A stretch of 58,192 nucleotides of DNA from Bacteroidales bacterium (lineage in GTDB: Bacteria > Bacteroidota > Bacteroidia > Bacteroidales > VadinHA17): NCBI GenBank assembly GCA_025454795.1, contig JALONT010000033.1, forward strand, positions 1 through 58,192, written 5' to 3'. The first letter of the stretch is position 1, and every line of letters begins with the position of its first letter. The translations under genes were made by a program, and so were the position numbers. The notes beneath the pieces are model-generated. The model saw only the letters and a program-made list of their open reading frames with translations. It had not been told where the DNA came from and searched no databases. Below are positions 33,165 through 40,363 of the stretch, one piece after another.

Positions 33165-33255
33165 CCTTCATCCATTAAGTTATAGCTATTTCTTACTTTA
33201 ATTATAATATTCATCTGGATTTGGGTTACACAATGCCATTAAAATAAATTATTAT

Positions 33256-33936
33256 ATGATGACCAAAGTCAAACCCAGAATTATTGAAGGCGGCGCAATC
33301 GATGACAGCTCAGGTATGACCATGGAGCAATACAGCGAAATAATGAAAAAGCAACTCGGTAAAGAGTATATCAGGTTTGCTGACAACGTGATAAAGAAAA
33401 TAAATCCTTTGGAAGACTCAACCGTACTGGAGATCGGACCAGGACCCGGCTGGGCCGGTATCAATTTGTTAAAGAAAAGAAAAGACCTCAAACTGGTAGG
33501 ACTGGAAGCTTCTCCTGACATGATCAGAGTCGCTTCTGAAAATGCAGGGAGGGAAGGATTTTCAGATGTAAAATATATTCAGGGTTTTGGTGAAAACATG
33601 CACCAGATAAATGACGGACAGTTTGATCTGGTAATTTCAAGGGATTCCCTACATCATTGGACTGAACCGGACAAGGTATTTAAAGAAATTCGGCGCGTGT
33701 TAATGTCAAATGGGAAGCTTTACATTCACGATTCCAGACGGGATATGAGCTTATTCGGACGTCTGATCGTAGCGATAGCCAGTAAATTTATTCCAAACAA
33801 CATGGGATTTTACTGGAAATCCTCTATTGCTGCCAGCTATACCCCTGATGAAATAAAAACAATGCTTTCAGAAATCAGCTTTAATGATTGGCAGGTTGAA
33901 TCTGATTTGCTGGATTTAGTAATATACAGAACTTGA
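33256..33936 (+). CDS. Class I SAM-dependent methyltransferase
   Basis: A 226-residue methyltransferase of the UbiE/type-11 group: VLEIGPGPGWAGINLLKK (SAM loop, about 55-72), GLEASPDMIRVA, FDLVISRDSLHHWTEPDKVF and LIVAIASKFIP. The substrate is not known. It is the first of four methyltransferase-like genes in a row on this strand. Confidence 0.88.
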   Translation: MMTKVKPRIIEGGAIDDSSGMTMEQYSEIMKKQLGKEYIRFADNVIKKINPLEDSTVLEIGPGPGWAGINLLKKRKDLKLVGLEASPDMIRVASENAGREGFSDVKYIQGFGENMHQINDGQFDLVISRDSLHHWTEPDKVFKEIRRVLMSNGKLYIHDSRRDMSLFGRLIVAIASKFIPNNMGFYWKSSIAASYTPDEIKTMLSEISFNDWQVESDLLDLVIYRT

Positions 33937-34017
33937 CAACCCACTTAAGGGGCAGTTATATACAATCTAATGTAATCTGTACATTATCAATGAAATACTA
34001 AGCATATAACAGTTAAT

Positions 34018-34470
34018 ATGAGAAAAGAATATATGATTAATAAAATATGCCATATAGCATTACGTCTAATCTTTGGGGTTTGTTTGTTTTTATCACAGTT
34101 TACAAGTGGCAGGAATACATTTTTTACCGATAATACATATTTATTCTCCATGGGAATAGCATTCTTTGTTGCTGGAAATATTATCTGGATTATTGCTTCA
34201 TATAATTTAAAAAAGGCTGTGAGCGAAAATAAAATTGCAACAGGCGGACCATACAAATATATAAGGCACCCAATCTATACCAGTATTTACATCCTTTCGG
34301 TCGGATTGGGATTTATTTTCTTCGCATGGCTTTGGTTCGTTGTTATGATAGTATTTATACCTTTCTGGTACCTGGAATGCAGGAAAGAGGAAAAGGAAAT
34401 GATTGAATTGCTTGGAGAAGAATATATTAACTATCGGAAAAATACAGGAATGTTTTTCCCACAGATATGA
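34018..34470 (+). CDS. Isoprenylcysteine carboxyl methyltransferase family protein
   Basis: A 150-residue membrane protein with four helices and the ICMT/PEMT SAM-binding end: GGPYKYIRHPIYTSIYI and EEKEMIELLGEEYINYRKNT. Family members methylate isoprenylated thiols, phospholipids or small lipophilic thiols. Bacterial members are usually uncharacterised. The gene is AT-rich compared with the backbone genes, as are its two downstream neighbours. Confidence 0.87.
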   Translation: MRKEYMINKICHIALRLIFGVCLFLSQFTSGRNTFFTDNTYLFSMGIAFFVAGNIIWIIASYNLKKAVSENKIATGGPYKYIRHPIYTSIYILSVGLGFIFFAWLWFVVMIVFIPFWYLECRKEEKEMIELLGEEYINYRKNTGMFFPQI

Positions 34471-34536
34471 GAGGTAATAATAAAGAAAAAACTTACGCAT
34501 ATTGCATGGCTGTTAAATAAAATGTCTTTAAAGTAG

Positions 34537-35427
34537 ATGAGCAAGAGAAAAAGAATAGATAAGAAGAGTTCAAGAACTGCAGGTTATACTTGCATGTGCA
34601 GGGCATCATCATACCTTGAAAGCAATATTTATTACAGATCTGATGATTATATTGCCGTTAAACTATTGCCTCACCTTATTAAAATTTTACTAAAGTTTAA
34701 AATTATCAATTTAAAAGGAAGAATATCTCCCACTGGAATATATCCATATGTCATAGCAAGGACAAAATATATTGACACCATTTTTGAAGATTCGATAAAA
34801 AAGGGATTTGAACAGACAGTAATTATGGGTGCGGGATTTGATTCAAGGGCAATAAGATTTTATTCTTCAGGTAGGAGTAATATAAGAGTCTATGAAATAG
34901 ATACAAACCATACACAAAATGCAAAAACCAGACAGTTGATAAATCGAGGAATTAATATACCTGATAATAATATTTATATACCTGTTGATTTTAATAAAGA
35001 GAATATAAGGTCCAGATTAGATGAAAACAAATTCAAATCATCTAAAAAGACCCTCTTTATACTTGAAGGTTTCATAATGTATCTATCTCATGATGCAATT
35101 GATGAAACATTTAAGATTATTTATGATTATTCTGCTCCCGGCAGCTTAATAGTATTTGATTACGTTTATGCATCTGTTCTGAGAAAGGAGTTGAAATATT
35201 ATGGAGAAGGCGCAATATATCAAAGGGTAACTAAAGATAATGAGAAATGGACTTTTGGAATTGAAGAAGGGGGAATTGAAAGTTTCCTTAAATCTTACAA
35301 CTTCAGCCTTCTTGAACATCTTGATTCAAAAGTAATTGAAAAGAAATATTTTACAAATGAATCAGGAAATCTGATAACAAAGGTCAATGGAACCCATTGT
35401 ATTGTATTAGCTAAAAGAGATGATTAA
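34537..35427 (+). CDS. LCMT-type SAM-dependent methyltransferase
   Basis: A 296-residue protein of the leucine carboxyl methyltransferase-like group (TIGR00027/COG3315). Early block SSRTAGYTCMCRASSYLE matches the T-A-x-x-x-x-x-R-A start of the group; MGAGFDSRAIRF (about 92-103) is the SAM motif, then VYEIDTN, LFILEGFIMYLS. Bacterial members include polyketide O-methyltransferases. The stop overlaps a 31-codon reading frame leading to the next methyltransferase. Confidence 0.87.
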   Translation: MSKRKRIDKKSSRTAGYTCMCRASSYLESNIYYRSDDYIAVKLLPHLIKILLKFKIINLKGRISPTGIYPYVIARTKYIDTIFEDSIKKGFEQTVIMGAGFDSRAIRFYSSGRSNIRVYEIDTNHTQNAKTRQLINRGINIPDNNIYIPVDFNKENIRSRLDENKFKSSKKTLFILEGFIMYLSHDAIDETFKIIYDYSAPGSLIVFDYVYASVLRKELKYYGEGAIYQRVTKDNEKWTFGIEEGGIESFLKSYNFSLLEHLDSKVIEKKYFTNESGNLITKVNGTHCIVLAKRDD

Positions 35428-35515
35428 TAAGGTACATGACATTGCAGCATGTATAGATAAGTTAAACGTAAATGATAATTTTAAAGTGAGTGCACAAAAA
35501 AAATATCTCCAATGA
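35420..35515 (+). CDS. Possible 31-residue ORF coupled to two methyltransferase genes
   Basis: The ATG at 35420 overlaps the last codons of the LCMT-type gene, and the TGA at 35513-35515 overlaps the ATG of the next gene (ATGA at 35512). The frame reads MINKVHDIAACIDKLNVNDN then FKVSAQKKYLQ. The double overlap is unlikely to be accidental and suggests translation, if only to couple the two enzymes. It has no match I recognise. Confidence 0.4.
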   Translation: MINKVHDIAACIDKLNVNDNFKVSAQKKYLQ

Positions 35516-36198
35516 AACTGAAAGATTCTGTAAAAATCACCCTGAAAAATAGCATCTATTATGTTATTGATGATAATGGAAAAATCAAAAAATTCAAGCC
35601 TTGGCTCGGCGATATTTTTTCTTTCGTTTACGATCGCATTATGGAAAAATCTATATTCCCAAAAAAATTTAAGGGAAGCTTTGCAAAGCACTTTGATATA
35701 TTGAAAGAGGAATATCAGAATATTCATGGTATGAATATAATTGAAATAGGTACAGGAAGCGGATCTGCAGCATACTTATTAAATAATGATAATTATTATA
35801 CAGGCATAGATATCAGCAGTGGACTTCTATTTCAGGCAGTCAAGAAATTTAAAAACAATAATTTTCAGGAGGTTGAATTCTTTGTTTCAGATGCAAGTGA
35901 TTTACCGTTTAGTAACGAGTTCTTTGATGTGGCTATATGTGATTTGTCATTAAACTTTATTGGAAACATAGAAACCTTTGTTAAAGAAATAAAAAGAGTA
36001 ATGAAGCAAGGTTCGAAATTTTTCTGCAGTGTCCCTGTTCCTGAAAGAAAAGAGCCAAAAGTTAAGATACATGGAAGCTTATACTCTGAAAATGAATTGA
36101 AAACCTGTTTTGAGAAGTTTGGTTTTAGTTTCGTACCAAAGCCTACTGAAAATGGTGCTTTGCTATATTTTGTAGCCAAACTTAATACTGACAACTAA
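35512..36198 (+). CDS. Class I SAM-dependent methyltransferase
   Basis: A 228-residue methyltransferase with NIIEIGTGSGSAAYLL (about 78-93), TGIDISSGLLFQAVKKF, FFVSDASDLPFSNEFFDVAI and VKEIKRVMKQGSKFFCSV. The N-terminal 70 residues are not conserved motifs and may bind the substrate. It differs from the 33256 protein and is not a simple duplicate. Last of the four methyltransferase-like genes. Confidence 0.88.
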   Translation: MKLKDSVKITLKNSIYYVIDDNGKIKKFKPWLGDIFSFVYDRIMEKSIFPKKFKGSFAKHFDILKEEYQNIHGMNIIEIGTGSGSAAYLLNNDNYYTGIDISSGLLFQAVKKFKNNNFQEVEFFVSDASDLPFSNEFFDVAICDLSLNFIGNIETFVKEIKRVMKQGSKFFCSVPVPERKEPKVKIHGSLYSENELKTCFEKFGFSFVPKPTENGALLYFVAKLNTDN

Positions 36199-36277
36199 AA
36201 AAAATAATAACCGCAGGTACCTGAACTTCATATTGTAAGTATTCCCCTCATTGTATTCAATATTAAACCAATTTTTA

Positions 36278-36309
36278 TTTGCATTTTGAACGTAGGTTCA
36301 TTATCTTTG
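36278..36309 (+). promoter_or_regulatory. Promoter with DUF134-type operator
   Basis: -33 TTTG (36278-36281), 20-bp spacer, -7 TATCTTTG (36302-36309). The palindrome TTGAAC-GTAG-GTTCAT (36286-36301) fills the spacer exactly as in the 4780 promoter. The -33 and -7 boxes are identical in the two promoters, although the spacer bases outside the palindrome differ. Confidence 0.8.
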
Positions 36310-36324
36310 TTAAAATGCATTGCC

Positions 36325-36588
36325 ATGAAAGCATCACTATTCTTTAAAGTATTTTTTATACTGCCTCTTATTCTTTTTGGTGATTATCTATTAATGGCAC
36401 TTTTAGGTTGTTCAACCTGCCTTTTTGGTCTGGGTGATGAGTTTTATTGCGGCTCGTTTTGTATTGCAGGCAAAATAATTTTAGTTTTGTCAGCAGTGTT
36501 CTTCGTGTATTTGATTTACACGGATATTAAAGTTTTATTCAGATCAAAAAAGAATGGCACGACCGCAGAAATCAAGGAACGTCTCTGA
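36325..36588 (+). CDS. Small Cys-rich two-helix membrane protein, DUF134-linked
   Basis: An 87-residue protein starting at ATG 36325 (MKASLFFKVFFILPLILFGD). A longer frame with a TTG start lies inside the operator and is rejected. Two membrane helices (about 5-30 and 48-68) enclose a loop with five cysteines, CSTCLFGLGDEFYCGSFCIAG plus a neighbour in the helix, a pattern that could bind a metal or form disulfides. It overlaps the third DUF134 gene by 35 bases and is the first gene under the operator. I do not recognise a family. Confidence 0.6.
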   Translation: MKASLFFKVFFILPLILFGDYLLMALLGCSTCLFGLGDEFYCGSFCIAGKIILVLSAVFFVYLIYTDIKVLFRSKKNGTTAEIKERL

Positions 36589-36958
36589 TCCCCCAAAAAT
36601 GAAGGGTTTCAGACCCTTTGGCATGCAATCCTGTGTAAAAGATTCCCTAAAGTTGAAATATGAGGAATACGAGAGTCTAAGACTCGTTAATTACAAAATG
36701 CTACCACAGGATGTTGCTGCCAGACAAATGAATATATCCCGGCCCACCTTTACCCGGATTTATAACAAAACATTAAAGCTGATTGCAAAATCATTTGTGG
36801 AAGGAAAGGCTATTGAGATAGAAGGTGGAAATTATCTATTTGATAAAGACTGGTACCGGTGCAGGAAATGTTATAAGCTTATTCAAGGGATTGAAAATCA
36901 TTCTAAATGCAAAGATTGTACGGCATATGGAGAGAGCGAGCTGATAAAGCTTAATTGA
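36554..36958 (+). CDS. DUF134 DNA-binding regulator, third copy
   Basis: A 134-residue DUF134 protein: RPQKSRNVSDPPKMKGFRPF, YEEYESLRLVNYKMLPQDVA, HTH AARQMNISRPTFTRIYNKTL (about 55-74), FVEGKAIEIEGGNYL and a short ribbon (YRCRKC ... KCKDC). It is the shortest of the three. It is co-transcribed with the small Cys-rich membrane protein and stands behind the same operator palindrome as its paralogues, suggesting shared or overlapping DNA recognition. Confidence 0.9.
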   Translation: MARPQKSRNVSDPPKMKGFRPFGMQSCVKDSLKLKYEEYESLRLVNYKMLPQDVAARQMNISRPTFTRIYNKTLKLIAKSFVEGKAIEIEGGNYLFDKDWYRCRKCYKLIQGIENHSKCKDCTAYGESELIKLN

Positions 36959-37019
36959 TTTTCCCGAAAAAATTTGTTAACCATCGCTCTTAGAAAATCA
37001 AAATCACAACAAATTTCCC

Positions 37020-37799
37020 TTATAAAGATTCAAAATCTTCCGATACTCCTAATCCAAACAGGGCAAAATCATACTTTACAGGGTCATCCTTGTCCAGCTT
37101 TCTTAAAACTTTATCTAATTCTGACACTGCTCTGGCATCGTTTTTTTTCCGACGCAGAATTCCAAGTCTTCTTGCCACATTACCGGAATGGATATCAAGC
37201 GGACATGAAAGGATTGAAGGGGGTATCGATTTCCACAAGCCGAAATCAACACCTCTGTCATCTTTCCTTATCATCCACCTCAGATACATATTTAATTTTT
37301 TTGCCGCTGATCCTTTGAACGGATCAGATATATGTTTCATTGTCCGCTTATCATGCGGCAATTCAAAAAATATACTCCTGAATTGATGAATTGCTGGTTG
37401 TAAGGAATTTATAGTCTTATACTGATTAAATATGTTTTCCAGACCATTGTGTGCTATATAAACGTTTTTAAGTGCCTTAATGAAGTAGATAAAATCTGCC
37501 GAGTTAAAAGTCCTGTGGATGACGCACTTTATTCTTTCAAGGTCGGGTTCATTATGATATAAAATGAATTCATATGGTGAATCGTCCATGAATTCCATCA
37601 TACGTTTTGCATTCCTGAGGATCATAGTCCGGTTACCCCAGGCAATTGTTGCAGCCAGGAATCCAGATATTTCTATATCCTCCTTTCCTGAAAACTGATG
37701 CGGTATGCTTATGGGATCGGGTTCAATAAAATCAGGGCGATTATATTTATCAACCATTTCATCCAAAAACTCTTTCAGTTCTTCTTTTTTTAACAACAT
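37020..37799 (-). CDS. TIGR02757 (DUF2400) family protein
   Basis: A 259-residue protein of the TIGR02757 family, found in Bacteroidota and relatives, function unknown. Seen are the family blocks DPISIPHQFSGKEDIEISGF followed by LAATIAWGNR, HRTFNSADFIYFIKAL and LYLRWMIR-type KLNMYLRWMIRKDDRGVDFG with LDIHSGNVARRLG. The helix-hairpin-helix-like end suggests relation to DNA glycosylases, but no catalytic residues can be assigned here. Housekeeping-type gene of the chromosome backbone. Confidence 0.88.
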   Translation of the reverse strand: MLLKKEELKEFLDEMVDKYNRPDFIEPDPISIPHQFSGKEDIEISGFLAATIAWGNRTMILRNAKRMMEFMDDSPYEFILYHNEPDLERIKCVIHRTFNSADFIYFIKALKNVYIAHNGLENIFNQYKTINSLQPAIHQFRSIFFELPHDKRTMKHISDPFKGSAAKKLNMYLRWMIRKDDRGVDFGLWKSIPPSILSCPLDIHSGNVARRLGILRRKKNDARAVSELDKVLRKLDKDDPVKYDFALFGLGVSEDFESL

Positions 37800-37908
37800 C
37801 TACCTAAATTTAGCATCACAAAATTAAGGAATTATGAGATTGAATTATAAAGATTATTGTTCACTTTCAGAAACAGGAGCAAATGATCAAATCTGAAATT
37901 CCACAGTA

Positions 37909-38619
37909 ATGGCTAATAATTTCTTTGGCTTTAAACAATTCATTATTCACCAGGATAAGTGTTCTTTCAAGGTTGGTACCGACGGAGTACTGCTGGGTGC
38001 CAGCGCCGATGTTTCCGCCGCAGGTTTGATACTCGACATCGGAACCGGAACAGGTCTAATTGCCCTGATGCTTGCGCAGAGATGCGATGCAGAAATTCAT
38101 GCGATAGAACCTGACAGGAAATCATGGGAACAAGCCTGCAGAAATGTTTATGAAAGCAAATGGAGAAGAAGGATTAAAGTTGAAAATACGGATCTACAGA
38201 ATTATAATCCTGGGAAGAAAAAATTTGACCTGATAGTTACTAATCCGCCTTATTTCTCTGATTCACTGAAAAATCCAGATGCCAGAAAAGCAGCGACACG
38301 GCATAACGAAAGTCTCTCCAATGCAGAATTACTGGAAGGTGTTTCAAGACTTCTGAATTATCCTGGTAAGTTTCAGATCATTTTACCATATGTGGAAGGT
38401 AATCTTTTTATTGCGGAGGCGCACGGATATGGTCTCTATTGCAATAATATAATAAAAATAAGGCCATTACCAACCAGCGAAATAAGAAGAATGATCCTGA
38501 CATTTTCAAAGGAAAGGTTAAAAGTCAGGGAGAAATTTCTGACCATTGAATATGGAGAAAGGCATGAGTTTACGGAAGATTATAGAAATCTCACAAGAGA
38601 TTTCTATATCAAATTTTAA
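37909..38619 (+). CDS. tRNA1(Val) (adenine(37)-N6)-methyltransferase-like (TrmN6/YfiC)
   Basis: A 236-residue amino-methyltransferase: FKQFIIHQDKCSFKVGTDGV then LLGA, ILDIGTGTGLIALMLAQR (about 43-60) and catalytic NPPYF (about 120-124) typical of N6-adenine methylation. The order of motifs and length match YfiC/TrmN6, which modifies A37 of tRNA-Val. The start at 37909 follows directly on the divergent TIGR02757 gene. Confidence 0.9.
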   Translation: MANNFFGFKQFIIHQDKCSFKVGTDGVLLGASADVSAAGLILDIGTGTGLIALMLAQRCDAEIHAIEPDRKSWEQACRNVYESKWRRRIKVENTDLQNYNPGKKKFDLIVTNPPYFSDSLKNPDARKAATRHNESLSNAELLEGVSRLLNYPGKFQIILPYVEGNLFIAEAHGYGLYCNNIIKIRPLPTSEIRRMILTFSKERLKVREKFLTIEYGERHEFTEDYRNLTRDFYIKF

Positions 38620-38639
38620 CCAGGACTTTTAGATAAAAA

Positions 38640-38790
38640 TATTTACCGCTGAGTTACACTGAGTATCACAGAGTAAAACACGGAGTAAATTCCTTTATCA
38701 AGAATTTTATTCTATGGTTTATGGTAAACAAATATTTTTTCAGGATTAATAAACAGTGAACCTTCGTGTCAACTCCGTGCGACACCGTGG
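38640..38790. repeat. Degenerate CACTGAG/CACAGAG repeat region
   Basis: Between trmN6 and the saccharopine dehydrogenase gene, short repeated words occur: ACCGCTGAGTTACACTGAGT, ATCACAGAGT, AACACGGAGT, and at the other end TTCGTGTC, CTCCGTGCGACACCGTGGTT. They are related to the clearer 10-bp repeat at 40185-40300. No gene is seen. Confidence 0.5.
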
Positions 38791-40125
38791 TTAAGGTAAT
38801 TTATCACTTTCAGGCAATCCGAATTCCTCATTCATTTCAATGCCGAGAGTCTTTAATTCATTCAGAACAGGAATATAAATCTCCGGGACAACCGGTCTGT
38901 AAACACCTGCCAGGTTTAATCTTTTCTCAAGGATCATCCTGACCGCAATTGCTGCCGGAAGAGCTACAGTTCTGGAAATGGCAGTATTGGTTGCCGGGGT
39001 GCCGAAATCGAGCATTGAGGATTTAATGACTTCCCTTTTGCCATCAGGATATGTTGCAAGGAAAACATGTTGCATTACAACCATATCACGTTCATTATCA
39101 GCCAGTGTCATCATGCTGATCATTCTGTTTGCTGTAATATCAAAAGGCGATGTCTCCCGGCATTTAAGTTTTTCATGACTGAAGAAACCAAGCCATTCCA
39201 ACGATTTAAATGCAACGGATATTTCTGAAAGTCCAAGTTTAACAGAAATGTTTTTCCTCAGGTTTGATACACCACAACCTGTTCTTTCAGCAAGGAAATC
39301 CGCAAATGTCATTTCGCGGTAATCGTTTACGGAATCATCGAGCATATTTAATCCCTTCATTGCATCCAGCGTTTCACACCATCCTTTGTATCTGAATGTC
39401 CCCCTGTACATACTCTTTGCTTCAGAGATCCCGTATATATCTGCATAGCTTATTGAATCCCTGTTAGGATAAACTTCAAGTTCTCCAATACCCGGAAAAT
39501 CAAATGAAAACCTGTCTTTAAAAAGATCTGCCGGTTCTATATAAATTCTTTTTCCATTTTTCAGGTAAAGAGCGCTGTTTCGGCTTGCAAGTACAACACC
39601 CTTCGGGCTCCAGGAGAATTTGTAACCGAGAGGATTATCTGCAGCTTCCGGGGCAGGCAGTGCACCGCAGAGAGAATAAAACTCTTCAACTCTGCCGCCT
39701 TTATCATGTACATGATCGATGATCTTCATTGCCGACATATGATCTATCCCGGGATCGAGACCGGTTTCATTAAGAAAGATCACCCCTGACTTCCTTGCAT
39801 CTTCATGCAGAGACTGCATTGCAGGTTGTACGTACGAGGTGGTAACAAGCGGTTTTTTATACTTCAGACATACTCTGGCCACACCCGCATGGTAATTGAA
39901 AGGAAGGAGGGAAACAGTTATATCGTACTCATTAATAAGTTTTTCAAGGGTCTCAGGATCATCCATTGACCAGTCGAGTGAATTTCCGCCCGGATTCCCG
40001 TTTATCATCGCATCGGCTCTATCCTTCATTGGTGAGGCGATCATCAGGCTGAAGCCCTTTTCAAGCAGGTACTCAACCATTGGTTTTGCAACAAGACCGG
40101 CTCCAAGGATCAGTACCTTTTTCAT
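38791..40125 (-). CDS. Saccharopine dehydrogenase family protein
   Basis: An NAD(P)-dependent oxidoreductase of 444 residues with the N-terminal Rossmann motif LILGAGLVAKPMVEYLLEKG, then VSLLPFNYHAGVARVC and the block NETGLDPGIDHMSAMKIIDH (about 118-137), followed by CGALPAPEAADNPLGYKFSW. This is the LYS9-type saccharopine reductase pattern. Bacteria that lack the lysine saccharopine route still carry such genes, so the substrate is open. Repeats flank the gene on both sides. Confidence 0.88.
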   Translation of the reverse strand: MKKVLILGAGLVAKPMVEYLLEKGFSLMIASPMKDRADAMINGNPGGNSLDWSMDDPETLEKLINEYDITVSLLPFNYHAGVARVCLKYKKPLVTTSYVQPAMQSLHEDARKSGVIFLNETGLDPGIDHMSAMKIIDHVHDKGGRVEEFYSLCGALPAPEAADNPLGYKFSWSPKGVVLASRNSALYLKNGKRIYIEPADLFKDRFSFDFPGIGELEVYPNRDSISYADIYGISEAKSMYRGTFRYKGWCETLDAMKGLNMLDDSVNDYREMTFADFLAERTGCGVSNLRKNISVKLGLSEISVAFKSLEWLGFFSHEKLKCRETSPFDITANRMISMMTLADNERDMVVMQHVFLATYPDGKREVIKSSMLDFGTPATNTAISRTVALPAAIAVRMILEKRLNLAGVYRPVVPEIYIPVLNELKTLGIEMNEEFGLPESDKLP

Positions 40126-40184
40126 AGGAAGAAAATTAAAAGTCTAAGTTAATGAAACGATTTCATTTAAAACATGACATTTAT

Positions 40185-40300
40185 CTTTGTGTCTCTCTGT
40201 GTCTTCTCTCTGGATCTCTGTGTAATAAAAAAGAATTTAAGAACTTACACAGAGTTACACAGAGTTACACAGAGGATCACAGAGGTTACACAGAGGGAAA
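40185..40300. repeat. TTACACAGAG tandem and inverted repeat before mutS
   Basis: Three perfect copies of TTACACAGAG (40245-40274) are followed by two degenerate copies. An inverted copy, CTCTGTGTAA (40216-40225), could pair with the first to form a 10-bp stem. The block ends 64 bp before mutS. A -7-like TATCTTTG (40314-40321) for mutS lies just downstream. Confidence 0.75.
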
Positions 40301-40363
40301 TGATATAAAATTGTATCTTTGTTTTAAGCATAAAACTATAAATGTCTCTGTTCCCGAAACGCG

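Noticed and set aside
36286-36588. TTG start of the small Cys-rich membrane protein
   Set aside because: It lies in the operator and before the -7 element, so it would not be transcribed.
40245-40295. CRISPR-like array
   Set aside because: The 10-bp units are directly adjacent, with no spacers and no cas genes.
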